In this document: piece after piece, positions 24,702 through 32,856 of the stretch | Position numbering within the stretch: the stretch's first letter is position 1 | How the letters are laid out: each line of letters opens with the position of its first letter | Origin: Xenophilus aerolatus | Lineage (GTDB): Bacteria; Pseudomonadota; Gammaproteobacteria; Burkholderiales; Burkholderiaceae_C | Length of the DNA stretch: 64,000 nucleotides | NCBI GenBank assembly: GCA_029968055.1 | Contig: JASCNX010000001.1 | Coordinates: 248,001 to 312,000 of the forward strand | Reading direction: 5' to 3' | Notes under the pieces: generated by a model | The model's database searches: none | Told to the model about the DNA's origin: nothing | What the model saw: only the letters and a program-made list of their open reading frames with translations | Program-made: the position numbers and the translations under genes

Positions 24702-27700
24702 ATGCCTGAACTCAGCGACAAGGACGAACACGCCCGGCGCCGCCGGTTGCGGCTGGCGCGGGCGGCGGCCAACGAGCCGATGGCGCCGCCGGAGCCGGGG
24801 GCGGTGCCTGTGGCCGATGGCCTGCCCGACTACACCGAGCTGCACTGCCTGTCCAACTTCAGCTTCCAGCGCGGCGCCTCGCACCCGTGGGAACTGGCGG
24901 CACGCGCCTGGTCGCTGGGTTACCGGGGCCTGGCCATCACCGACGAATGCTCGGTGGCCGGCGTGGTGCGGGCGCTGTCGGGGCTGAAGGAGTTCATCGA
25001 AGACCTCGACGAGAAGGAGCAGCGCGACCTGACCCTGCCGAAGACGCCGCGCAACCCCGACTTCCGCCTGCTCTACGGCAGCGAGTTCGTCTTCGAGCGC
25101 TTCACGCTGGTAGCGCTGGCGCGCGACCTCGAGGGCTGGGGCCAGCTGTGCGAGCTGATCACCGGCGCCCGCATGGCCGCCGACAAGGGCCACTACCGGC
25201 TGCCCTGGGAGCCGGCGCGCCTGGCCGCGCTGCAATGCTGCGAGCTGCTGGTCGTGCCGCACCGGCAGCCCGGCGCTGCGATCGATTCCACGGCCCTCTG
25301 TGCAGATGTGGCGAGCGTTGCAGCCGTGTTCTCTTCGAATCTCTGGCTCGCGGTCGAGCTCTTCAACGAACTGGACGACGACCTCTGGCTGGCGGCGATG
25401 CGCGAGGTGGGCGAGCACACCGGCGTGCCCCTGGTGGCGGCCGGCGACGTGCACATGCACGTGCGTTCGCGCAAGCCGCTGCTCGACGTCGTCACCGCCG
25501 TGCGCGAGGGCCGGCCCGTGGCCGAGTGCGGCTTCGCACGCCGTGCCAATGCCGAGCGCCATCTGCGCTCGCGCCTGCGGCTGACGCAGACCTACCCGCC
25601 CGAGCTGCTGGCCAACACGATGGTGGTGCGTTCGCGCTGCGGCTTCTCGCTGGAGGAATTGCGCGCGCACTACCAGTACCCGCTGGAGGTGGTGGGGCCG
25701 CACGAGACGCCCACCGAAACCCTGGCGCGCAAGACCTGGGCCGGTGCGAAGGAGCGCTACCCGCAGGGCGTTCCGCCCAAGGTGCGGCAGCAGGTGCTCA
25801 ACGAACTCGCACTCATCGCCGAGAAGAAGTACGAGATGTTCTTCCTCACCGTCGAGGACGTGGTGCGCTTCGCCAGGGAACAGAAGATCCTCTGCCAAGG
25901 CCGCGGCTCCTCGGCCAACTCGGCCGTCTGCTATTGCCTGGGCATCACGGCCGTGAATCCCGACGACGGCAACCTGCTCTTCGAACGCTTTCTCAGCCGC
26001 GCACGCGACGAGCCGCCCGACATCGACGTCGACTTCGAGCACCAGCGCCGCGAAAAAGTCATCCAGTACATCTACGAGAAGTACGGCCGCCACCGCGCGG
26101 CCATCGCGGCCGTGGTCATCAGCTACCGCTCGCGCAGCGCCATCCGCGACGTGGGCAAGGCGCTGGCCATCGACGAGCGCCTCATCGACGCCTTCGCCAA
26201 AGACCACTACTGGTTCGACGACCCCATCCTCGACCAGCGGCTGGAAGAAGCGATGGAAAGGGCCGGCGTGCGCGAGGGCCTGCACCGCCTCAGGCTGTGG
26301 ATCGAGCTCACGCGCACGCTCAAGGGCTTTCCGCGCCACCTCTCGCAGCACGTGGGCGGCTTCGTGCTGGCCGAGCACAAGGTCAGCCGCCTGGTGCCGA
26401 TCGAGAACGCCTCCATGCCCGATCGCTCCGTCATCCAGTGGGACAAGGACGACCTGGAGGACATGGGCATGCTCAAGGTCGACGTGCTCGCGCTGGGCAT
26501 GCTCAGCGCCATCCGGCGCGGGCTCGACTTCATGAACCAGTGGCGCGGCACGCTGCAGCCTTCGACGTACCAGCCGCTGGAGATGCACCAGCTGCCCATC
26601 GACGACGAGCCCACCTACGACATGCTCTGCGAAGCCGACACCGTCGGCGTGTTCCAGATCGAGAGCCGGGCGCAGATGTCGATGCTGCCGCGCCTGAAGC
26701 CGCGCTGCTACTACGACCTGGTGATCGAGGTCGCCATCGTGCGGCCCGGCCCCATCCAGGGCGGCATGGTGCATCCGTACCTGAAGAACCGCGAACGGCG
26801 GCGCCGCAAGCTTCCGATTCCCAACCCCTACCCGGCACTCGACGAGGCCCTGGGCCGCACCCTGGGCGTGCCCATCTTCCAGGAGCAGGTGATGCAGATC
26901 GCGATGATCGCCGCCGGCTTCAGCGCCGACGAGGCCGACCGCCTGCGCCGCGCCATGGCCGCCTGGAAGCGCAAGGGCGGCATCGACAAGTTCCACGACC
27001 AGCTGGTGGACGGCATGGTGCTGCACGGCTACGACCGCGACTTCGCCGAAGGCATCTTCAAGCAGTGCCAGGGCTTCGGCGAATACGGCTTTCCCGAAAG
27101 CCATGCGGCCAGCTTCGCCAAGCTGGTCACGGTGAGTGCCTGGCTCAAGCTGCACGAGCCGGCCTGCTTTCTCGCGGCGCTGCTCGATTCGCAGCCCATG
27201 GGCTTCTACTCGCCATCGCAGCTCGTGCAGGACGCGCGTCGCCATGGCGTTCAGGTGCGGCCGGTGGACGTGATGGTCAGCGGCATCGATTGCAGCCTGG
27301 AGCCGCGCACGGCCGATGCGCCGACGCCGCACCTCGACCCGCGCCATGCCCAGCGTCAGGGCCGGCCCGGCCAGCCGGCCGTGCGCCTGGGGCTCTCGCG
27401 CATCGTCGGGCTGAGCCAGGCCGGTGCCAAGCGGCTGGTGGAAGCCCGTGCGCAACAGCCCTTCGCGAGCGTCGAAGACCTCGCCCTGCGGGCCGAACTC
27501 GACCCGCGCGACATGGCCGCCCTGGCCGGCGCCGAAGCGCTGGCCGCCCTGTCGGGCCACCGCCGGCAACAGGTGTGGGAGGCCACGGCCACGCGCGGGC
27601 TGGCGGGTCGGGCCAAGGGCCTGCTCAAGGGCGTTCCCATCCAGGAGCCTTTCCTGGCGCTGCCGGCTGCCGCCGAGGGCGAAGAGATCGTGGGCGACTA

Positions 27701-28109
27701 CGCCTCGCTGGGCCTGACCCTGCGCCGCCACCCGCTCGCGTTGCTGCGCCCCCGGCTGGCGCGGCTCAAACTGCAGAGCGCGCAGGCGCTGCGCGACGCG
27801 CCGCACGGCGCCACCGTGCGCGCCTGCGGCATCGTCACCGTGCGCCAGCGGCCCGGCACCGCCAAGGGCACCATCTTCGTCACCCTGGAGGACGAGACCG
27901 GCGCGGTCAACGTCATCGTCTGGAGCCATGTGGTCGAGGCCTGGCGCGAGCCGCTGCTCAAGTCGCAACTGCTGGCCGTGCAGGGCACCTGGCAGCGCGA
28001 CACCGAGAGCGGCGGCCACGTGCAGCACCTGGTGGCCCAGCGCTTTCGCGACCTCACGCCCTGGCTGGGCCGCCTCGCGCAGGGGCAGCGCAGCCGGGAT
28101 TTCCATTGA
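24702..28109 (+). CDS. dnaE2: Error-prone DNA polymerase III alpha subunit DnaE2 (ImuC)
   Basis: This 1135-residue C-family polymerase begins, after a basic 40-residue extension, with a PHP domain (YTELHCLSNFSFQRGASHP). The palm carries the catalytic aspartates in PPDIDVDFEHQRRE (near residue 440), followed by helix-hairpin-helix segments (LSRIVGLSQAGAKRLVEAR) and a C-terminal OB fold (VRACGIVTVRQRPGTAKGTI). It performs error-prone lesion bypass with ImuA and ImuB. The gene starts 5 bases after the imuB stop. It is slightly longer than usual DnaE2 proteins because of the N-terminal extension. The operon order and LexA box make the call secure. Confidence 0.96.
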   Translation: MPELSDKDEHARRRRLRLARAAANEPMAPPEPGAVPVADGLPDYTELHCLSNFSFQRGASHPWELAARAWSLGYRGLAITDECSVAGVVRALSGLKEFIEDLDEKEQRDLTLPKTPRNPDFRLLYGSEFVFERFTLVALARDLEGWGQLCELITGARMAADKGHYRLPWEPARLAALQCCELLVVPHRQPGAAIDSTALCADVASVAAVFSSNLWLAVELFNELDDDLWLAAMREVGEHTGVPLVAAGDVHMHVRSRKPLLDVVTAVREGRPVAECGFARRANAERHLRSRLRLTQTYPPELLANTMVVRSRCGFSLEELRAHYQYPLEVVGPHETPTETLARKTWAGAKERYPQGVPPKVRQQVLNELALIAEKKYEMFFLTVEDVVRFAREQKILCQGRGSSANSAVCYCLGITAVNPDDGNLLFERFLSRARDEPPDIDVDFEHQRREKVIQYIYEKYGRHRAAIAAVVISYRSRSAIRDVGKALAIDERLIDAFAKDHYWFDDPILDQRLEEAMERAGVREGLHRLRLWIELTRTLKGFPRHLSQHVGGFVLAEHKVSRLVPIENASMPDRSVIQWDKDDLEDMGMLKVDVLALGMLSAIRRGLDFMNQWRGTLQPSTYQPLEMHQLPIDDEPTYDMLCEADTVGVFQIESRAQMSMLPRLKPRCYYDLVIEVAIVRPGPIQGGMVHPYLKNRERRRRKLPIPNPYPALDEALGRTLGVPIFQEQVMQIAMIAAGFSADEADRLRRAMAAWKRKGGIDKFHDQLVDGMVLHGYDRDFAEGIFKQCQGFGEYGFPESHAASFAKLVTVSAWLKLHEPACFLAALLDSQPMGFYSPSQLVQDARRHGVQVRPVDVMVSGIDCSLEPRTADAPTPHLDPRHAQRQGRPGQPAVRLGLSRIVGLSQAGAKRLVEARAQQPFASVEDLALRAELDPRDMAALAGAEALAALSGHRRQQVWEATATRGLAGRAKGLLKGVPIQEPFLALPAAAEGEEIVGDYASLGLTLRRHPLALLRPRLARLKLQSAQALRDAPHGATVRACGIVTVRQRPGTAKGTIFVTLEDETGAVNVIVWSHVVEAWREPLLKSQLLAVQGTWQRDTESGGHVQHLVAQRFRDLTPWLGRLAQGQRSRDFH

Positions 28110-28123
28110 AGGGCTTCACATCC

Positions 28124-28726
28124 ATGTCCGACGCATTGCCCCAGACCTACGTGTGGTTGCGGCCACCCCTGAACGTGAGCCGCGCACTCGATGCCCATCG
28201 CCATCGATGGTGGTGGCCGTGTGGCGCCAGGCTGCCCCCAGCGCATCGGCTGCACATGACGCTGCATCCGCTCGGCGTGCTGGACGAGGGCCAGACCCAG
28301 GCCGTGGCCGAAGCGCTGCAGTGGGTACGGCTGCCTGCGTTCCAGTTCGAGCTCGACTGGACGGGCGTCTGGACGCGCAACCGTATCGCCGTGGCGTGCG
28401 CTCGGCCGGATGCTGCGCTGGCGCAGCTTCATGACGCCTGCGCCAGTGCACTCGGTTCGTCTCTTCGATCGAGTGCCTGGCTGCCTCACGTGACCTTGGC
28501 GCGCAATGCGCTCGGTGCCGGCGCCGAGTTGATCGAGCCGCTGCGCTGGCCCGTCGAGGCGTTCTGGCTGGTGCGATCGTGGATCCGTCCACGTGCCTCG
28601 CGGCACGAAGTCCTGCGGTGCTATCCGCTGGCCGGCGCTTCAGCCGGACCCGCCGAATCGAACCCCTGTGCCGCCCAGGGGCTGCCGGACCGCCTTTGGT
28701 CCGCGCCGCCACTTGGGCTACGCTGA
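28124..28726 (+). CDS. 2H phosphoesterase (LigT / 2'-5' RNA ligase-like)
   Basis: This 200-residue protein has the two H-x-T motifs that define the 2H phosphoesterase superfamily: HMTLHPLG (near residue 45) and HVTLARNA (near 124). Members hydrolyse cyclic phosphodiesters of RNA or nucleotides, or ligate RNA ends in vitro. The ATG at 28124 lies 14 bases after the dnaE2 stop on the same strand, so it is very probably cotranscribed with the SOS mutasome genes. The C-terminal 30 residues are Pro/Gly-rich and unlikely to be part of the fold. The role in this context is unknown. Confidence 0.82.
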   Translation: MSDALPQTYVWLRPPLNVSRALDAHRHRWWWPCGARLPPAHRLHMTLHPLGVLDEGQTQAVAEALQWVRLPAFQFELDWTGVWTRNRIAVACARPDAALAQLHDACASALGSSLRSSAWLPHVTLARNALGAGAELIEPLRWPVEAFWLVRSWIRPRASRHEVLRCYPLAGASAGPAESNPCAAQGLPDRLWSAPPLGLR

Positions 28727-28729
28727 ACC

Positions 28730-29668
28730 ATGAACGCGACATCGACCGCCCGCCACATGGCCTGGGGTTCCCTGGCCGCCGAAACCCCCATCGGCCCACC
28801 CCCGCCCGCGCCCGACGTGCCCCAGCCGCCATCGTCCCCGCCCATCGTCGTACCGCCGCCGCCCGCGGGCGACCCGCCCCCGGCCGACCCGCCTTTCACC
28901 GACCCCGGCGCACCGCCGCCCGTGGCCGATCCGCCCCCGGCCGCCGTCGTGCTCGGGCGCGTGCATGCGCGGCGCCTGCGCGAGGTGTACCGCTCGGCGG
29001 GCTGGCCCTGCTGCGACGCGATCGAGGTCGACCTGCTCGCCGCCGGCCTGCTCGAGCGCCAGCGTTCGGCGCAGGGCCACGAGACCCTGCGCGTGAGCGA
29101 CAGCGGCATCGCGCACATCGCGTCGTCGCTGCTCGTCAACCGCGGTGCGCTCTCGGCGCACGAGGCGCTCGTCGAGCAGGTCGCGCGCGAGATGACGCGC
29201 AACGGCCGCATCGCCTGGCGCGGCCTCGGCCTGCGCGCTCGACTGGCGCCGACGCAGGAGGGCGGCAAGCCGCGCTGGTGCATCGCGCGGCCCGACGTCT
29301 TCTCCATCCGCAACACCAGCGTCGAGGCCTATGTGCAGCCCGTGGTGCACGAGGTCAAGGTCAGCCGTGCCGACCTGCTGGGCGACCTGCGCAAGCCCGA
29401 CAAGCGCGCCGCGTACCTCGACCTGGGCGGCGAGTGCTGGTACGTGCTGGGACGCGATGCGCGTGGCCGGCCCATCGCCGGGCCCGAGGAAATCCCCGAG
29501 GGTTGCGGCGTGCTGGTCCAGGAGGGCACGCGCCTCGTCGTGGCGCGTGCCGCGACCCACCGGCCCGTGCAGCGCCTGCCCTTCGGCGTGTGGATGGCAC
29601 TCGCCAAGGCACAGCCCGTGGCCGGCTTCGACGAGCAGACGCAGGACCTGTTGACGGCCCTGGCCTGA
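28730..29668 (+). CDS. MmcB-like PD-(D/E)XK nuclease-like protein
   Basis: This 312-residue protein has three parts. Residues about 20-72 are a proline-rich disordered segment. Residues about 75-135 look like a winged helix (LREVYRSAGW, DLLAAGLLERQR, LRVSDSGIAHI). The C-terminal region shows a PD-(D/E)XK nuclease pattern: ARPDVFSI with D189, then VVHEVKVSRADLLGDLRKPD with E208 and K210. The EVKVSRADL-DL-KPD-K-AYLD series strongly recalls MmcB, an SOS-induced DNA repair protein described in Caulobacter. The ATG lies 3 bases after the 2H phosphoesterase stop, placing it at the end of the LexA-controlled operon. The nuclease call is inferred from motif and context, not proven. Confidence 0.65.
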   Translation: MNATSTARHMAWGSLAAETPIGPPPPAPDVPQPPSSPPIVVPPPPAGDPPPADPPFTDPGAPPPVADPPPAAVVLGRVHARRLREVYRSAGWPCCDAIEVDLLAAGLLERQRSAQGHETLRVSDSGIAHIASSLLVNRGALSAHEALVEQVAREMTRNGRIAWRGLGLRARLAPTQEGGKPRWCIARPDVFSIRNTSVEAYVQPVVHEVKVSRADLLGDLRKPDKRAAYLDLGGECWYVLGRDARGRPIAGPEEIPEGCGVLVQEGTRLVVARAATHRPVQRLPFGVWMALAKAQPVAGFDEQTQDLLTALA

Positions 29669-29768
29669 GCGCTCGGCGGCCTGCTCGCTGCGCGACGGAC
29701 GGCGTGGACGAAGGCACCGAACGAAAACAAAATCAACTTTTGCCAACGGACCCCGGAACCCCGAATTC

Positions 29769-30089
29769 ATGCAGCCTGTGCTCGAACTCCTCAAGCGCCA
29801 CGCCACTTCCTACACATACAGCGTGCGCGCACCGAGCTCGGGCGGTGTGCTGCCGGCGTCGTGCTACGTGGACGGCGGCTTCGGCAGTCTGGCGGACTGC
29901 CTGTCGGATGCCGCCGAGGCCTTCAGCCCTTACTTCACGCGCGTGTACGTGCGCTACCAGGGCCTCTGCGTGGGCGAGCACATGGTCATGCGCCTGCGCG
30001 CCCAGCCCGAGGCCCTGGCCGATCACTTGGTGCAGGAATACCAACGCCAGAAGCTGGCGGCCGACGAGCCCGCCCGGCGCGTTGCATGA
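29769..30089 (+). CDS. Small conserved-looking hypothetical protein
   Basis: This 106-residue acidic soluble protein has no domain I recognise. The sequence starts MQPVLELLKRHATSYTYSVR and has an even, folded-protein-like composition, a central VDGGFGSLADCLSDAAEAF segment and a Lys/Ala-rich C-terminal helix. Codon usage matches its neighbours. It lies 100 bases after the MmcB-like gene and ends 31 bases before a strong terminator hairpin, so it could be the last gene of that transcript or have its own promoter in the 29669-29768 gap. The coding call is likely; the function is unknown. Confidence 0.6.
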   Translation: MQPVLELLKRHATSYTYSVRAPSSGGVLPASCYVDGGFGSLADCLSDAAEAFSPYFTRVYVRYQGLCVGEHMVMRLRAQPEALADHLVQEYQRQKLAADEPARRVA

Positions 30090-30120
30090 AGCGGGCGCCC
30101 AGGTGCCGTGCCCCACGAAA

Positions 30121-30142
30121 GAACCCGGCCGAGGCCGGGTTC
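30121..30142. terminator. Bidirectional rho-independent terminator
   Basis: A 9-base-pair stem, GAACCCGGC / GCCGGGTTC, with the 4-base loop CGAG is preceded by AAA and followed by GTTCTTT. It lies between the convergent genes ending at 30089 and 30170 and can end transcripts from both sides. Confidence 0.8.
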
Positions 30143-30169
30143 GTTCTTTGGCGCGGTGCGCCTCGGTGA

Positions 30170-30601
30170 TCAGCGCGTCATCGCATTGATCACCACCGCC
30201 GAGATCACGCCGGTGGCGATCGCCGCCAGCACATAGTCCGAGCCGTTCTGCACCCAGTAGTAGCCGCGCGGCGGCTGGCGCAGCCCGTGGCCGCGCCAGT
30301 CCTGCACCACGTACTGCGGACGCCGGTACTGCGGCGGCAGCCGTTCGCCGCGGTTGAAGCGGCGGTATTCCGGGTAGGCCATCGGCGGCGGCCCGCCCTG
30401 CGGTCCGCGGTAATGCCGCGGCGGCCCCGGCCGGTGCATGCCCGGCCCCGGGCCCTGCATGTGCGGCGGCCCGCCCGGGCGACCTGCATGCGGCCCACCC
30501 GGCCCGCGCCGGTCGGGGCCGCCGTGGCCCGGCTGCGCGAAGGCCGCGGCGCAGGCCAGCGCAAGGGCGCCGGCCGCAAGCGTGCGGAAGGTGTTCGTCA
30601 T
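30170..30601 (-). CDS. RcnB-family periplasmic protein
   Basis: This 143-residue secreted protein has a signal peptide (MTNTFRTLAAGALALACAAAFA), a long His/Gly/Pro/Arg-rich middle (residues about 24-75) and a C-terminal RcnB-like domain (RPQYVVQDWRGHGLRQPPRGYYWVQ, then a short hydrophobic end). RcnB-family proteins are periplasmic and in E. coli affect nickel/cobalt homeostasis, but most homologues are uncharacterised. The ATG at 30601 was chosen because it begins the signal peptide; a longer reading would run through the tRNA gene. The His-rich linker may bind metal. Confidence 0.78.
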   Translation of the reverse strand: MTNTFRTLAAGALALACAAAFAQPGHGGPDRRGPGGPHAGRPGGPPHMQGPGPGMHRPGPPRHYRGPQGGPPPMAYPEYRRFNRGERLPPQYRRPQYVVQDWRGHGLRQPPRGYYWVQNGSDYVLAAIATGVISAVVINAMTR

Positions 30602-30736
30602 GTCGACTCCTCGTTCTTTGGATGAAGAACCATCGTAGGCATGCGCCGCGCCGGCCCGCGTAGGCCGAGGGCGCCGATGTGCGCAGAGGGTCAGGAGAGG
30701 GGAGCGAGGCCGTCCCGCCGGATCGGGGGAGGCTGC

Positions 30737-30810
30737 TGGAGCGGGTGAAGGGAATCGAACCCTCGTATGAAGCTTGGGAAGCTGCCGTTCTGCCATTGAA
30801 CTACACCCGC
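30737..30810 (-). tRNA. tRNA-Gly (anticodon CCC)
   Basis: The minus strand reads GCGGGTGTAGTTCAATGGCA at the 5' end (30810 downwards) and closes with a matching CACCCGC acceptor strand, discriminator T and an encoded CCA (30737-30739). The anticodon loop is TTCCCAA, giving anticodon CCC. The T arm has GGGTTCGATTCCC. The anticodon stem GCAGC/GCTTC contains one C-U mismatch. The tRNA 5' part and upstream flank recur, degenerate, at 33050-33094. Confidence 0.95.
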
Positions 30811-31066
30811 AGCGGCGCGGATTCTAGCGGGTGTCTTGACGGTCGGTCGGCAGTGGTCGCTCGGCGATGATCGTCATCACGGCCGGCCGTCCTGAGAGGG
30901 CCCCCCGACCAGCGCGCCGAGGATGGCGATCGCGGCTTGCGTCATAACCTCCATCAGCTCTCGATAGGTCGCAGCCAGTTCGCTGCTGCATCAGCGGGTG
31001 CCATCTCTCGCAGGCGGGGAACACGCATTAGCTCCCGCGCGGTGTCTTCACGACTGGGTTGAGGGG

Positions 31067-31306
31067 ATGAACGAGAAGCACGCCATCCTGTACGACCTGA
31101 CGGCTGGCCACGAACTGATGCGGCTGCATCGCGCCCACATCGACAGCGTGCGGGGCGGCGCGCTGTTCGTCCGCGGGCAGCGCATGGTGTACCGCGGCAC
31201 CAAGTCGAAGGGGGAGCCGTGCGATCAAGTGTGGTGGTGCGTGCCTATCCAAGTGGCCACTCTCGTCCGGGCCGAGCGCGACATGCGCGCGTCCGGCAAC
31301 CGCTGA
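31067..31306 (+). CDS. Small hypothetical protein
   Basis: This 79-residue predicted protein starts MNEKHAILYDLTAGHELMRL. The ATG at 31067 is preceded by GAGGGG. It has no recognisable domain; the composition (basic, with two Trp in QVWWCVPIQ) is compatible with a small soluble protein. It lies in the orphan-gene stretch between tRNA-Gly and the degenerate tRNA copy. It could be a spurious frame, but the clean ribosome-binding site supports it. The function is unknown. Confidence 0.45.
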   Translation: MNEKHAILYDLTAGHELMRLHRAHIDSVRGGALFVRGQRMVYRGTKSKGEPCDQVWWCVPIQVATLVRAERDMRASGNR

Positions 31307-31677
31307 AGGTCTAGCTTTCCACGCAGCCTCTGGGGCGATTTCCTGCCCCGCCACTCCGCAACCCTTCGTGACCCCGCTACGGGCTCGCCTGCGCCCCGCT
31401 GGTGGCCTTGGCGTGCCCGCACGCGTGCGTCGGGCACCAGCCCGCGGCCGCCAGCGTGCCCCCACCCGCCAGCGCGCGGTTTAGCCCCCACCGAGCCCGC
31501 GTGCTTCAGGTAGCGATTTTTCCGAGAAGTCGATCACCAGGAGACGCGCGCCGATCCTTGGACGGCCGGCGGTTCCACTCACCTGATTTATTACCGACTT
31601 TTACGGAATATTCAGTCCTTCAGCTGCGACGGGAATAACGAATGCGTCACAACGGCTGGGCGAGGACTTGACAACGC
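31307..31677. other. Non-coding or decayed stretch
   Basis: About 370 bases hold no convincing gene. The first two thirds are GC-rich with overlapping short frames on both strands, none resembling a known protein. The last third (from about 31560) turns AT-rich (TGATTTATTACCGACTTTTA), probably a promoter region for the membrane protein downstream. Confidence 0.5.
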
Positions 31678-31710
31678 ATGTGGCAGTATCCACGCACCCC
31701 GACTTCCGCC

Positions 31711-32154
31711 ATGCGCTCTATGAGGACTATGAACGTCTGCCTCCCGCTGGGGATCCTTTCCGTACTGGCAGTCGCCGAGGCAGCAATCGGCTACGCGCAC
31801 AGCGTGGACGCTCGTGGTTGGTGGCCCATCATCTTCTCGGTCGGTTTGGTTCTTTATTCCGGCTACAGCCTTGTGTTTGGAGCCATCGCCGGAGAACGCC
31901 GGCTGCCGGCGATGTACATCCTCGGACTGAATGGCGGCCTGGCCGCACTCAAGTTCTTGGCGACTTACACCTTCTATGCACTTCCCCTGACGGGAGATGC
32001 AGTCGCCGCGGGAAGGTCCGAGTTCTTTCTGCTCCAACTCGGCCGAAGCAATTGGACGTACTACCTACTACCTTTTCCTTTCTTGATTGTGCACTTCGTC
32101 GCAACTCGGATATGGTGGCCTGACGCCGACAGAATCGAGGCTTCCTCTCGGTGA
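31711..32154 (+). CDS. Hypothetical four-helix membrane protein
   Basis: This small membrane protein of about 147 residues has four hydrophobic segments: LGILSVLAVAEAAIGYA, IIFSVGLVLYSGYSLVFGAI, MYILGLNGGLAALKFLATYT and YYLLPFPFLIVHFVATRIW. The start is uncertain: ATG codons at 31678, 31711, 31720 and 31729 are all in frame. The codon composition is more AT-rich than in the surrounding chromosome, which fits acquired DNA in the tRNA-Gly-associated stretch. No family is recognised and the function is unknown. Confidence 0.6.
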   Translation: MRSMRTMNVCLPLGILSVLAVAEAAIGYAHSVDARGWWPIIFSVGLVLYSGYSLVFGAIAGERRLPAMYILGLNGGLAALKFLATYTFYALPLTGDAVAAGRSEFFLLQLGRSNWTYYLLPFPFLIVHFVATRIWWPDADRIEASSR

Positions 32155-32227
32155 CTGACTTCGGCCAGAAGCAGCCAGTCGGTAGGGCAGCTAATCGCTG
32201 CGCCCGTTTCTTAACAGACTCGCCGTG

Positions 32228-32443
32228 CTACTGCCGAAGTTCCTGCTCAGCGACCTCGTCAGAGACAGCCAGTGCCTCGAACTCCTCGGCCGAGATACCT
32301 AAGTACTCGTTGAAGAAGCCGCATTGTTCGCAATCGATGGTGACATTGGCGCGGCCTTCAGCTAAGAGGTCAAGCGGAGTGTCGTTCTCCGTGATGCTCA
32401 GGCGGTGACACTTTGGGCAACGGACGAAGTGGCTATAGGACAT
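32228..32443 (-). CDS. Small zinc-ribbon-like hypothetical protein
   Basis: This 71-residue protein has two CxxC pairs, VRCPKCHRL (near residue 9) and IDCEQCGFF (near 38), an arrangement that typically binds one zinc ion. The remainder is acidic and helical (SAEEFEALAVSDEVAEQELRQ). Such small zinc ribbons are often accessory to transcription or toxin-type modules, but nothing specific is visible here. It sits among orphan genes in the tRNA-Gly-associated stretch. Confidence 0.6.
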   Translation of the reverse strand: MSYSHFVRCPKCHRLSITENDTPLDLLAEGRANVTIDCEQCGFFNEYLGISAEEFEALAVSDEVAEQELRQ

Positions 32444-32556
32444 GACGGGTCGACTCTACGTGATCGACAACTGTCGAACAGGAATGTCAGGGCCGACCGG
32501 CGCCTTAGGGCCCGAAGCAGACCCCCAGATGCAGCGACGCCGCCCGCTTGGCCGGC

Positions 32557-32856
32557 TCAAGCGAAGCTATTAGGGAACGCGAGGTCCTCGAAGTCTTGCA
32601 AGAGGTGCGCACCTTTCCGACGGTCACCGTCGGCATACGCATCCTGCGCTGACGCGAGCAGTGTTCGGAGCGCGCTGCCTCCCGCATAACCTGCCGCCTC
32701 CAGCAGTTCGACACCGTGTCGAAGCTCGGCGAATGCTTTCGGCAATGTCATCTGGTCGGCCTCCTCCAGAAAATCATGTCGTCGAAAGTCTGGGGCAGTG
32801 ACGATGACCACCGACAGGAAGTTCAACAGTTCGGCAGAGGTCCTAACACGCTGCAT
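32557..32856 (-). CDS. Hypothetical protein, mostly helical
   Basis: This 99-residue protein starts MQRVRTSAELLNFLSVVIVT and continues through HDFLEEADQMTLPKAFAELR with a predicted all-helical body. The composition is folded-protein-like and acidic. No domain is recognised. It runs in the same direction as the zinc-ribbon gene downstream, with a 113-base gap, and may share a transcript. The start ATG at 32856 lacks a strong ribosome-binding sequence. Confidence 0.5.
   Translation of the reverse strand: MQRVRTSAELLNFLSVVIVTAPDFRRHDFLEEADQMTLPKAFAELRHGVELLEAAGYAGGSALRTLLASAQDAYADGDRRKGAHLLQDFEDLAFPNSFA

Noticed and set aside
24585-28106. A 1173-codon open frame antisense to dnaE2
   Set aside because: No recognisable domain; dnaE2 on the plus strand has full catalytic motifs and operon context.
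30602-30796. Apparent N-terminal extension of the RcnB-like protein (MAERQLPKLHTRVRFPSPAP)
   Set aside because: This peptide is a translation through the tRNA-Gly gene; the true start with a signal peptide is at 30601.
30679-30870. Plus-strand peptide containing VKGIEPSYEAWEAAVLPLNY
   Set aside because: It is the complement of tRNA-Gly read as protein, a common false annotation.
31028-31491. Minus-strand frames in the orphan block
   Set aside because: No ribosome-binding sequence, biased composition and overlap with the better-supported small plus-strand gene.
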